Source of the DNA: Rhyacophila brunnea
Taxonomy: Eukaryota; Arthropoda; Insecta; Trichoptera; Rhyacophilidae
Reading direction: 5' to 3'
Length of the DNA stretch: 64,000 nucleotides
NCBI GenBank assembly: GCA_022495005.1
Contig: JAGYXB010000825.1
Span: 6,820,001 to 6,884,000, forward strand
A model generated the notes under the pieces. That model worked only from the letters and a program-made list of their open reading frames with translations. It was not told the origin of the DNA and ran no database searches. The position numbers and the translations under genes are program-made. Below, one piece after another: positions 30,978 to 43,600 of the stretch (position 1 is its first letter; every line of letters begins with the position of its first letter).

Positions 30978-33900
30978 AGGGTTAAGTTGGACTGCAGAGG
31001 TAGTACCTTTGTTCTGAGTAAACCAGACACTGGTCCTCGCTGTCCTACAAGGCAAGTGGATGCGTAATATAGATCTAAAACAGATCATTAGCCTCTCCCT
31101 TACCGAGACCGTCTGTGCGTGGTGCCAGCACCACATCCTCCTAGAGGTGACCCTGGTATCGCAGAACACAGCGGATCTAGACTGGGAAGTCAATAAATAT
31201 ACCTGGTATTGGGCAGCAGCAATTACCAGTACTGATGTAAGGTGGAGAGGATGGACTTCGGTACAGCTTACATTTAGATAACGGAAGGCATGGTCGCAAC
31301 TGCTTTAATGGCTTTGACACTGCGATGTGGAAAGCAACGGGAAACTACCACATTAACTATATCCCTAGTAATCATCATGGCTGGAAAATCAAATTGCATG
31401 GCCCTCAGTCCCCGGCAGGCCTTAAATGGTCAGAGGGTGCTAAGAATCCCCGGGCCGGCTATGAAGATTGCGACCTGGAATGTGCGATCTATGTTTAAAA
31501 GTGGAAAATTGCAAAACGTTATCATGGAAATGAATCGGTTAAAATTAGACATACTTGGTAGGTATCAGCGAAGTGAAGTGGAAGGGAAACGGCAGATTTA
31601 AAACTGACAACGGCACCTTGTATTACTCGGGAAATGATGATAACCACCATCGAAATGGAGTGGGTATCATAGTGACCGATAAAATGAATAGATCGGCCAA
31701 TAGTTTTGTTCCCTACTCTGACAGAGTAATGCTAGGTATTACAACTCAAATCATGGATGGGTAATGTTAATATAATACAGGTGTACGCTCCAACTGCCGA
31801 CAAAGATGACGATGTTATAAAAGAATTCTATCAACAGATAAATGAAATTCTAAGATCGACGAAAGACAATGAAGTTACCTCGATTATAGGAGATTTCAAC
31901 GCAAAGATTGGTAAAGGTAAAAGTGGAGAGTTAGTAGGAGAATTTGGTCTAGGACAAAGAAATGATCGAGGAGAAAGATTACTACAATTTTGCCAAGAAC
32001 AGATGGTTGTTTGTAACACATTATTCAAACTTCCAGCAAGGCGATTGTATACATGGAAATCCCCACAAGATGATGGCAATAACATTGTAAGAAATCAAAT
32101 AGACTATTATACCTATTATATTAATTCGCAATCGTTACAGAAATAACGTAACATCTACTAAAACTTATCCAGGTACTGACATCTCATCTGACCAATTCCA
32201 ATCTCTTTGCTTCAGTCATTACATCCTCTGACATAACAGACAAGTGGGATAGGATAAAAGATGTGTTCTCCTCCATATCTAATAATCAATTAGAATATAA
32301 AAGAACGGCTAAGAAGCAAAAATGGATGACAGATGAGATTCTGTCTTTAATGGACGAAAGAAGAAAATGGAAAAATAAAAATGAAACTCAATATAGGAGA
32401 ATTCATAATACCATAAAAAGTAAAATTCGTACAGCTAAAGAAGAATGGATGTCCGACCAATGCAAAGAAATTGAAAATCTCAAACGAAAATACGATTCCT
32501 TTAATATGCACAATAAGCAGCGCTCGAAATGGAAAAGTTTACGAACCGGAGCGCTCAAAAATTTTCTGAAGATGTTTACAAGGTTATCAAATTTTATGTG
32601 TATTTTATAAACATAAGTGTGCTAGATTTTTTATTATATCTATGGCATATCTAGCTCATACGGTCAAATTATTTTGTCCGTGAGACGGAGCGATAACTTT
32701 CCAAATTTCACGAACCGGAACGGCGCTCCGGCGCGTTCCGGTCCATTTCGAGCCATGACGAGAAGATAAAGAAAACATTGGGAATTACAAAAGGAACCTC
32801 ATCAACTATCTTGAAAGACGAAGATGGGCGTATTATATTAGATTTAAAAAAGAAGCTGACTCGTTGGAAGACATAATATATTGAAAATCTGTTTGATGAT
32901 GATAGGGGACCTATTGGCTATACTTTTAATGAATGTGAACAAGCCCCATGCATAAATAGGGCAGAAATAATAAACGCAATACGAAATTCTAAAAATGGTA
33001 AAGCTGTCGGCCCTGATAATATTTACAACGAAATAATAAAATTATTAGAAGAAGAAGATCAATTAGAAATTCTCGTTGATTTGTTTAATAAAATTTACGA
33101 AACGGGCCTAATTCCCGATGATTGGTTGAAATCGACATTCATCACTCTACCAAAAAAGGCGAATGCAAAGAAGCGCAGCGAGTTTAAAACAATAAGTTTG
33201 ATTAGCCACATGTTAAAAGTTTTATTAAAAATCATCCATAATAGAATTTTTCGAAAATGCGAAGACATGGATGATACACAATTTGGCTTCAGAAGTAGTT
33301 TGAGCACTCGCGAAGCACTTTTCAGCTTGAATGTTCTAGTGCAAAGATGCCTAGATGTTAATGTTGATGTTTATAATATATGTGTTTCATCGATTACGAG
33401 AAAGCATTCGATACTGTTAGGCATCCTAAACTTCTCGAACTCTTACAGGAGAAAGGCATCGATTCAAGAGACGTTCAACTGATAGCTAACTTATATTGGA
33501 ATCAAACAGCGAATATTAAGATTTAAAACGAAATCAGTGGAGACGTAAAAATTCGTCGTGGTGTAAGACAGGGGTGTATATTGTCACCTTTGCTATTTAA
33601 CATGTACTCGGAAACTATTTTCAAGGAAGCCGTACAAGGTGAATCGGTGGGTATTATGGTTAATGGCAAACATATTAACAATATACGATATGCCGATGAT
33701 ACTGTGCTGATTGCTGATAGTTTAAAGAGTTTACATCAACTGGTAGAAAAGGTTAATGAGGTCAGTAATTCTTATGGTTTAAAAATGAACCTCAAGAAAA
33801 CAAAACTATTAGGCACTAGTATCAAAAACTGCGACACCAGACACCAACACAAATTTTGTCATTAACAGCGAACCAATCGAACGTGTGAACCATTATAAAT

Positions 33901-34485
33901 ATTTGGGTACATGGGTCAATGAGAAATGGGACCAGTCTCAGGAAATAAAAACTAGAATTGAGATCGCAAGGAGCGCCTTTCAGAAAATGAGACGCCTCCT
34001 TAGCAATCGAGATCTTAACCTAGGTCTGAGACTGAGTATGGTACGTTGTTATGTTCTCTCAATTCTTTTATATTATGGTATGGAAGTATCGACGCTAAAC
34101 CAAGAGATGTCACGGAGACTTGAAGCTTTCGAGATGTGGCTGTATAGACGCATCCTCAAAATTCCTTGGACTGACCGGGTGACAAATGTTGAAGTTCTCA
34201 ATCGAATGGGAAAGGACCGAGAAGTTCTACGTAGTATCAAAACCAGGAAACTACAATGCCTCGGCTACATTATGAGGACAAAAATACAGCATTCCCCAAC
34301 TTGTCATTCAAGGAAAGATCAATGGGAAGCGTAGCAGAGGACGGCGCCGCATTTCGTGGCTTAAGAACCTCCGTGATTGGTACAGGTGCAGCTCCACCGA
34401 ACTGTTCTGGGTAGCAGACGACAAAGCTAAGATCGCCTTGATGGTGACCGACCTCCGCTAGGGGATGGCACAATAAGAAGAATAA
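30978..34485 (+). mobile_element. RTE-like LINE, near full length, with 12-bp target duplication
   Basis: GGGTTATACCAT occurs directly on both sides (30966-30977 and 34486-34497). In order the plus strand encodes an AP-endonuclease (MKIATWNVRSMFKSGKL near 31460, IIGDFNAKIG near 31885), a linker, a reverse transcriptase (VGPDNIYNEIIK, RQGCILSPLLFNMYSE, catalytic YADD near 33690) and a C-terminal region (YLGTWVNEKW, GRRRISWLKNLRDWY). It ends in AAGAAGAATAA. Frameshifts near 31600, 31760, 32140, 33400, 33850 and 34330, plus a MITE at 32518-32757, make it dead. Removing the MITE leaves about 3.26 kb, usual for RTE-like elements. Confidence 0.88.
32518..32757. mobile_element. hAT MITE inside the LINE
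   Basis: Ends CAGCGCTCGAAATGG and CCATTTCGAGCCATG. This is the same family as 24636-24883 but inserted in the opposite sense. The flanks ACAATAAG (32510-32517) and ACGAGAAG (32758-32765) are a diverged 8-bp target duplication. It interrupts the LINE reading frame between the endonuclease and reverse-transcriptase parts. Confidence 0.85.
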
Positions 34486-34509
34486 GGGTTATACCATCAC
34501 TGGTGCCGT

Positions 34510-34860
34510 GTACCCTGATGCTTTTGACCATCTTTTGACTTTATGCTTGTGTCGGTCGGATTTTTTTGTGAGAGTTACTGCAGAGTTTTTCGCTGGTTTT
34601 ATTTTCATCCGCCATTTGTCACATCAAGAATAGTGATTTGGTTAAACGCGGCTTGGATAGGATCTATTGAGTGATTACGGTTTGTTACGGATTGCGCAAG
34701 CTTAGCGGTATCAGTAGCATATTGGGCGACGATAATCTGGGAGCAAAACCTAGATTTGTGGATCGGAATGTCATGGGTACACAAATTAGATAATAGTGGC
34801 CCGAGCACTGAGCCTTGTGGAACACGGCAGGGATACATGGAGTTGATTTGACATTGTTTA
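34510..34860 (-). pseudogene. jockey-like LINE reverse-transcriptase fragment
   Basis: The minus strand encodes RVPQGSVLGPLLSNLCTHDI followed by QYATDTAKLAQS, the RT motif block of jockey-type elements with the FADD/YADD site degraded to YATD. After a frameshift near 34607 comes WRMKIKPAKNSAVTL. No ends are recognisable. It lies between the LINE/MITE nest and the presumed Nap1 first exon. Confidence 0.75.
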
Positions 34861-35099
34861 ATTTTACTTAGTCTAAAAAAACGTTATGTTCTCAAATTCG
34901 CCTCGCCTGTAAACATTTTTTGGATGGAACAGGAGTAAGAAAGAGCCTGTCATTTTCTCAATTTACCCGTTATTTAATGTGAAAATTAAAAAAAACGTAC
35001 AGGTACATTCATTTTCAACCGAAGACAATTTTTGCCAAAATGCAATATTTTCATTTTCTTGGACAATTTGGGGACAAAAAGATGGCAACAGTGGGCCCC

Positions 35100-35204
35100 G
35101 CTGAGTCGGATTTTTATTTTTCTTCAGTTGCAATCTTGTCCTCGACTGCCGTCTTGTACAACCGGTATCCATCTTTCCCGATTCGCCAGTCGTTTTATCC
35201 AGAG
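35100..35204 (+). other. Nap1: Probable Nap1 5' non-coding exon and promoter region
   Basis: Relatively GC-rich sequence (CAGTGGGCCCCGCTGAGTCG, CCCGATTCGCCAGTCG) ends at a good donor, CCAGAG|GTATGA, after 35204. The first coding exon of Nap1 has an acceptor (TTTTGCATCCCAG) only 3 nt before its ATG, so an upstream untranslated exon must exist. This is the best local candidate. The transcription start is not defined. Confidence 0.4.
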
Positions 35205-37543
35205 GTATGAATTATTTTAAATATATTTGCCATGTTTCAACACAAAGTCTTTGTGAATAAACCTGCCCCTAGTTTTTCCCTATTTTATTTGCATGGTTTT
35301 GCCGGGACCCTGGCAGGAGTACTTTCCGCAATTTACTTTCAAAGTAGCTGTCTATTGTGCACATGTGGTCGGCTATTGCCTTGTTTTCCGAATTGCGCAT
35401 TATGTTTTTGACAGACACTTCACTATTTGTTAATTAAAGTTTATTTGATTTCATTAACTAAAAACGGCTGAAATAATACTCTACGTCGCGAGAAGTATCG
35501 ATTTAACAAATCAACACGAAAATAATTTTACGTCTTTGGTAACCTAGGTATCATGTCATGGGTTTTGTTCTTTATTTGATTTTTTATCTCTCTTTTATTT
35601 TGTCCTTTTTCGGTGCCGTCAACCTTCCACACAATTCTATTATTTTATTTATGGTTTCTTTATAATCTGAGAGTTTTGTGCAGTTTGACCGACGATTTGT
35701 AATTCGACTAGATTTTTAGTAGGTAGGTGTCAAGCAGAAATATGTATGTGATTTGATTAATAATTATTATAGGCTTGCATTTATTTTCCTATCGATATGA
35801 AATAATCAATGTCGGCCTGCTACATATCGAATCGGGAATAGTTCATTTTTATATAAAACACATTTTATGCCATTATTTAATTTTTGCCCTTAATTAGTTT
35901 TGATTGGTAGGTCCTACTAACTGGGCTTACAATTATTTCGCGATTTGTACTTTTTCAACAATAAAATTGTACGGAATACCTAAATGAAATTTGTACAAAA
36001 AATATTTTATTTAATCATAATAGGAAGACAACTTCCATTTTAATTCGATATTAACTTATTTTGGCTTTGAAATTCGCAATTTCCATAGATTTTATAGAAC
36101 CCTTAACATTATCATAATTCGGAATTCCTCAAAAATGTATTGTTGGTCGATGAAAATACACCATTTTGAAGAAAAGTCATGAGGTCTAACCCCAGTATTT
36201 TAGGACCTTGGAAGAAAGGGATACCTACCATGAATACTACCCTTGAATTGAACCTTTCTATAATAATAACATAAGATTGGTGTGAATCGATCTTACTGTA
36301 CGGTTATCACTTATGATTCAAAAAAATCTTTGGGTGTATGAATGCCAGAAATACTAGCTAGAATTCAACCCGCAAAGAAGGGTGATGGATCAGTAAAGTT
36401 GATGACCTCTGAAATGTCAAATTGTTACAATGCACTTTTAACTGAAAAATTAAGTTATTAAATTTGAGGCTATCTATCAGTTTCAAAGTCGGTTAGCTCT
36501 GGGGGGTTTTTTTTTATATTTCTCTTTAATGATTCAGGTTCTACTTTTCCATTGCATGGAAATTCATTAACTATAAATATACACACTGTCTTTTGTTGGT
36601 AAAATAATATTAAACTTATGGTTGTGTGCAAAATCAGTATCAGCCACAATTTTTCATAATATTGTTGACCAACTTTAAATGTGATATTCTAATAATTTTA
36701 ATGTGTTTTACTTTTTAAAATTATTTATTAATAAATATCTTTCTGAAAACAAAATATTTTATTTAGTGTCCTAAATGTACTGAGTGGTTTCTTGTGATTA
36801 TATTGTAATTGTGGTTCACGGGGGTAATCGACTTGGAAACCATTAGTCGCTTTTAAATAATGTGAAAAATTGGAAGTTTAACTGATAAAATTGTTTACGC
36901 AGATATTGAATAGAATATAGATTGACTAGGATTAATTTAAAATCTTTCATTTACACATATTACATTGATTTTATGAAATAGCTTGATTACACTATGATAC
37001 GAACGACGTTTTCAGAGCATTCATTTCTTTGTTTTTTTTTATCTATTGCTAGTGAACCTGTGCATTTTGTACTATCCACAACTGTTTTCTCATAAATGAC
37101 TAATTGAAATGAACTAGTGTAAGCATTTTTTTTCTGTGAAATTGTGTGACTTTTGAAAGAAGACTTATAATAATATCTTTCGGCATGTAACACTCGTAAT
37201 GAAATATTTTTATATATTTAAATATAATTAATGTTACATATTATAATAATATAGTGTATATAGTTATGTTGCACCCGTAGCGTACATAATGTCAATCTAT
37301 AAATCTATGGGTATTTTTTTTTTAAATTCGGATACAGTAGCATCACAAATACATTGTTGTGTTGTGGTAAATAGGTTCACTGTCAACCAACAATTTATTT
37401 AACGTTACATGCCGATCGATGATATATTTTTGTATACCCATTTGGTTTGATAACCTTTCCTACAACAAATGTCTACATGCAGACACTCATTTCCTTTTGT
37501 TTTTTTTAACATTATTTTATTTACCATCTATTTTGCATCCCAG
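35205..37543. other. Presumed Nap1 5' intron
   Basis: AT-rich DNA with only chance ORFs and no recognised repeat. It ends in the acceptor CATCCCAG. Confidence 0.45.
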
Positions 37544-37546
37544 ATA

Positions 37547-37647
37547 ATGGGATCCGTAGAAAAGTCTACCGATGATTCCAATGTGGAATCTGGAGAGGAG
37601 GACAAGGAGGTTCCGGCCGATCTAGCCGCTAAGCAGCTTATGGCAAG
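37547..37647 (+). CDS. Nap1: Nap1 coding exon 1
   Basis: The acceptor TTTGCATCCCAG ends at 37543, and ATG follows three bases later. It encodes MGSVEKSTDDSNVESGEEDK and EVPADLAAKQLMA, an acidic N-terminus. The donor is AAG|GTATTA, phase 2. In-frame upstream sequence belongs to the intron. Confidence 0.93.
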
Positions 37648-40600
37648 GTATTATTTTCGGTTTGTTTTTGTTTCCGTCCATCTTCCTTATTATTTTATTA
37701 AATTTTAAATGACTAGGCCAAACCATAAATTCAGTTGTGTCCAACAAAATTGATAGAATTTGCAGTCGCCGTCTAAAAATATTTCAATGACCTCAATTTC
37801 ACTACAATACGCCGGAACAGAAATCAGAATATTGGTCTTTCGATTCTTAGATGTCTAGGATTCAACCTCTTTTCGATCAATATGTTTGTAGCACATTGGA
37901 CCTGAGAGGGTGACTGAATATTCGTCTTATTACAAATCCACATGTACATAAAAATGTGGAAGTAAATCTTTCATATTTGTAATATTCAGGAGGTTTTAAG
38001 ACAGGAGAACGTATAGCTACAGATGCAGTAAAGTTGCATACTTTGGTCATATTTTCCGCAAGACGGCGTACCATTTGTTTTACTCTGAAATCATAATGCA
38101 AAGGAAGGTAGAGGGCAGCAGAAGCATAGGTAGACGGGGATCCTCTTGGCTGTGCAACCTCCTTAATTTGACAGTTTGACAATGTGCTGGCAATACTAGG
38201 TGTCAGCAATCTGATATGACTGGCCAAGGATCTCATCTTCACACTCAGTTAATTCACTATTTGTTATCCAATTTAATTGTATATAGACTTCTATTACTGA
38301 AGTTACCTATCCTATCTTAATTCACCAAAGATTGCTTTATTGCACGTGGGGAGTACCGACACTAACATTTGAGTTTATATGGTGTTATAACTATTGTCAA
38401 TAAATACTGTGGTGCTGTGGTGCTGTGGGACCCCGATAGGAGTTGGTTCAAGCTATAAGCATTGCATGATGGATTCGTATGTACAAATTCAATTGGGAGA
38501 ATCAGAGTGGCAAATAAATAGAAGAGTGTTATCCTGTCCGTTCATTTAATATTTTTTTATCCTTGCTTTTATCCATTATTTAAAAATTATGTTTTGAATG
38601 TCGGTCAGAAGGAGAGACCATGCTGAGTGATGGGTCGCAGTGCTGGAATACCGTAGATTGGTTTGTCATCATACCTAATAAGAAAGTAGAACATTATATT
38701 GTGACATGTTGAAATTACTACCCACACACTATGAATAAATTGTATTCCTTCCATAGCGTTTTCAATCGTGTATCATGTAATTAGTATTGTTTTAAACTTT
38801 TTTTAACACTGGTCTAATTTTGTCTTTGGTAAAAGAGTGATTTTTTAAAGATAGGACCTCGTGTAAAAGTTGGCTCATTTTTGTAGTGCAAAAAAGAATG
38901 TCCAATTAATTTGTGTGGTCAAAAGTAGTCACACCAATTGAAGTCAATTATGTCAATTAAGTCATACTAGGACTAGGACTAGGAGCAGGAAACAGTAATG
39001 AATGTAAAGCAAATATCTCCAAATTCTGTTGTTAAAATTCCACAGAAAATAAACGATAATAATATTGGACAGCATTGTATCATTAGAGTAGGTATTGTGT
39101 AGTACAGTGGTTCTCACCTGAAATTTAACTGTGGCCGCACAATTGACAGTTCTATGGAAACGTATGGTGGCCGCACCAAATTTCACTTTTGTTGTGATTG
39201 AAAAAATTAAAGTTAAATTTTATTTACTAAAAAACTGGAAAAAAATCAATTTATTTATAGATAAATCCATTTAATAAAAGACATTTGAACATTTTAGTAC
39301 TTAAATATCTATTTATTTAAAAATAATGCAAATGGCAATTCCTCAATATTTCTTTTTTCCAAGCGAGCCGCATGGCTGCTTCTAAGTTTACATCTGTCAA
39401 TTTGCTTCGATATTTGTTTTTTATGAAGTGCATTACACTGAATGATCTTTCACAGCGTACAGTAATAGGAAATATCGACAATATTAATAAAGCAATTAAT
39501 TGTTGTTGCCAATTCTTTGAATTGACTTGAGATTCTTGGTCAACGTATAACTTCGACCAAAAATTTTCAACCGTGGGGTTATTAAAATGGTTTTTAAGTG
39601 CCTGGTCATGACTCATTTCCAATAATGCATATTTAACGTTAGACCAGTTAATTAAATTAAATACTTATGTTGGTGGCCGCATGCGGCCACCAGGGCTACA
39701 CATGGGAACCACTGGTGTAGTATTATATGGTACAACCTTTATTGTTTTGTCTTACAATTATATTAGTGGAGTTTTCCACCGTAAGCCAATTGTCAAAATA
39801 ACCTTCAATTCGGAGACAATTGAGCACAAATAGAAATTCGAGTTGTCTTTTTCCAAAAACTGTAGTCCATATGGTCAAAATCTAATAACAAAAATATGTA
39901 CCGAGCTTTTATTGCAAAAATGTTCTTCTATAGAAGAGCATTCTGGAGCGTTTATGTATGGAAGTGATGACAAAAAAGGATCAATGATTAAAAAATTATT
40001 TCTTCAGCAAAGGAGGTACAATCCACTAGGAATTACTGTACATATTAAGATTAAAAAAAAAAACAATATCATTTTTTTTAAATTAATTAATTAATGTGTT
40101 TTCATGTGTTTTTTTGCAGTAAAATGGCAGCGATCCAAGAGAGATTGCAGGTGGACGTGATGGCAGAGCTACCGCCTAGCGTGAAACGCCGCATTCGCGC
40201 CCTCAAGAACCTGCAGCTGTCTGTAACCAACATTGAGGCCCAGTTCTACCAAGACGTGCACGCTCTAGAAATCAAATACATCAAGCAGTACTATCCGTTC
40301 TTCGATAAGGTCTGCGCTCTGTGGAGTTATATTATTGTCATAACTATGGTTTGTCATTTAATAGCGCTTTCTTAGTGAGGTGAGGTCATCACAAAATACT
40401 GTATAACAAAGCGATTCACTCTTTTTTCCGGCAAAGATTTTAACCCCTTTGAGTGTTTCAGTTCACCTTTATAGGGCATAAATCGTAATTAACCTAAATA
40501 TCGACCTTTAACATTACGGTTGATAATTCTTATGCTGTCCGTTAACCTTGATAAAACGAGATGTTCTTGAGAACGCTTTTGGGTGATAGAATGACTAGCA

Positions 40601-43600
40601 ATGTGACATTCACCCCAAATTGCATGCAAAATTTGTTAATGTGAGGTGGTTAAATCGACCAACGTGCGTTCACAATCCACATTGTTCGCGCGCGAAATTT
40701 ATCTCTTCAGCGAAAATATGAAAAAGTTGGCCTTATTCTCGAGCAGGGGTTCACAAACGTTTTCATCAAAGGGACAATTTTGAAATCAAAAATATTTGGC
40801 AGGCTGCTTTTGTAAATATTGCATATTGTATTACTTCAGATGTATACAAATAATGCAGTCTACCTTTATATATGTTTTGAGGCTTATGTTAATCATTGTC
40901 AAAACAAAATGTAATTATGTTTTAGAATAAACAGTATTTATAATAATATATATTATATTTTATAATATATGAATTATCAAACAATGTCGTAAATGACCAG
41001 TGGTCGATACGTCAACCAACATTAATTCTCCCCTTTTTCAGAAAATTGATTATTTTTTACTTTTATTTTAAATATTCGTAGTAGAGTTTTGCATATCATA
41101 TTGGTCCCGACCTGAGTAAACAACCTCAATCAACTTTCTCCTAGCACCTTTCCAGCACACTTCATTCTGCCTGAGGACGTCCATACCATAGGTGTGTATG
41201 GTGTGTGTGGCGTATGTTGTGGATGTGTGGTACTTTCTGAGAGTACGCATGGTGCGAACATTGTATGTACTTATGCGTATGCTCGAGTTGTTACAGAGGA
41301 TTACTCTACTGGTTTTGTTGTCCACATCCATCTAGGTCGTTTGTTTACAGAGTCAGTTGTCATCCGAGGCGAAGCTGTCTGGTGGTGTATTATTAATTGG
41401 TTGGTTTTTTAAAGAGGCAAGGTGATTACCCCAGCGCTACTGAAGGTCAGCTCGACCAGGTTTTTCTGTCGACGATTTTTTTCTCTTCGCCAAGAGGGCA
41501 GTTTTATGGGGCCGATCACTGCCATTAGCTACAGCCGACGATACATTGCCCGAAGATCGCCATGGGAGGTCAGCAGATTGGACTCGCTGGCAGTTTGATG
41601 TTTCCCAACCTTTGCTCTGGCCAACTGGCAACCACGAATTATTCATTGGAAGTATGGAAATGGCTGAAGAAGAGAGTTTCAAATTTATAAAAAAGAAATT
41701 GCCCTATAAAGGGTTAAGATATGATTTCGCAGTAACAGGACAATTACCCCCCAGACATCAACCCACCGTCAATAATCCCCTGTGTGAACAACACTGCCCC
41801 TCCCCCAGACAACCCAGTTGATTAACGCATCTGAAATGTTGGTAGATTAACACATTGATCGCCATGATGGTCGATGAGGGGGGACGGACAATGGGTTACT
41901 TAAATGGCGACGTGGTGCTTACCGGTGGACCAGCAAGGAAGACATATCTTTGTGCTCAGTGCCAGGAGGGACACTATGATTTTCCTATATGTGGTGGCCA
42001 ACATGACCCTTTTGTACGTTACTACAACTTTATCCGAGAATATTCCTTCAAAGTAACTATGAATTGGCTAGCAAAGAAAGTTTATGTGGAAAGCGATTAT
42101 GCTCCGGCTTGGAAGCAAATATCTTATCTTTTATGAGGTATCAGGGTCAAAAAGTAGGATTCTGGATTTCATAAACCAATAAAATTATCTATACAGATGC
42201 TCCATGTATAATTGGATATGCCTTATGATAATTAGCTGTTATGTATTATTCTATGTGTCTGTCTTTTTGCAGAGGGCGGAGATAATAACAGGTCGGTACG
42301 AGCCAGTGGACACTGAGTGCCAGTGGGACAGTGACAATGAAGACGAACAGATAGCTGATGGCCTTGAAAAGACAGCCATCACAGATAAACCTAAACCGGA
42401 AACTGAGTGAGTGCACTATTTTTTTATTCTGATATCTCACTGGTAAACTCTTACTTTGGTACTTGTAAGGACCAATCATCTGCGTGTCCTCAAGGTAGCC
42501 ATGGGTTTATTGGTCAGTGCCATATTCTTTTTAATTCACAGAAGTTCTACATAATTACAGTCAAACTTGGTTGTTACGAGGAAGATGGGACCGACTGAAT
42601 TTTCTCGTTATAAGCATTACTTATTAAATATATACATTTTTCGCGCCACGTTCTATTTAAGCATAAAACATAGTCTAAGCATAGAACATAAAAAATCTGA
42701 AAAACATGGTAAAAATCGTCGAAACAAGCATGGCATTCATAAACTACAAAAGAAGTTGTTTATTGTATGAAGTGCTGAGCCGCCGGCACTGGTAGGTACC
42801 TACTTACTTCACTAATGGTACGTTTACATTTGACATTTATATTGTCATATTTATGTATGACACCATATTCACCAAGTGTAAACAGTAATTATATTTGTAC
42901 CAGCCACTTATTTTGCGTGTGTCGACACTCACCTGTCACTTATTCAATCTACTTATATACGCAAATGTAAACACCGCGTATTCGACAATTCCGAACTTGC
43001 CGCGATATATCACCGAAGTTGGACCACCGTCTACTTTTATATCAAGTACCTGACACATTATTCGTAGTTTGACAGGTACCTAGTGAATTGCATATGTATA
43101 TTTCTAAAACAACGGACAATCAATTATCATAGGTACACCATGAATGTATGCCCAACGTTTACGTTAATAATGTACTGTAGCGATCTGTCAAAAATCATAG
43201 ACAGTGAGAAATAAATCGGATGTGCCGAGTTCTATGGATTTTGTTCGAAAATAAAATATCGCTTGTTCTCGGCACATATGATTAATTCTGATGCACTCTG
43301 TGAAGAAAAAATGCGCTTCAAATGGTATTACCTAATTCATTTTGGCCCACACCTGCACTCGTAATACGATAATATTATATTGAATATGCAATGACGATCA
43401 AGTGCTAGATATCGCAATGTTACTGTTAATCGTTCTTCTACACTTTTATGGCATTTCTAAATTGTGTGTCTTGTTTTTTGGCAAAAGGTCCAATCTTGCA
43501 AACTAAAGTTCACAAATTGAGTTGGATCTTCGATTTTAAACTCTGACATTAAACGGAAGGCACATAGTTCTTCTCGTCGCTGAATCCATTCCCGCACCCA

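Larger units (their letters stand above)
30777..34502. mobile_element. hAT MITE split by an RTE-like LINE
   Basis: The left part (30777-30977) matches the hAT MITE at 20852-21064: CAGTATTCCCATC start, ATAATAGTA repeats, TAGTACGGTTGG. The matching end, ATCACTG, appears 3.5 kb later at 34496-34502, after the LINE. The 8-bp flanks are not clearly alike, so this copy is older than the one at 20852. Confidence 0.75.

Noticed and set aside
40744..40780. CAGGGGTTCACAAACG, another hAT-like terminal sequence
   Set aside because: No partner end was found in the following few kilobases.
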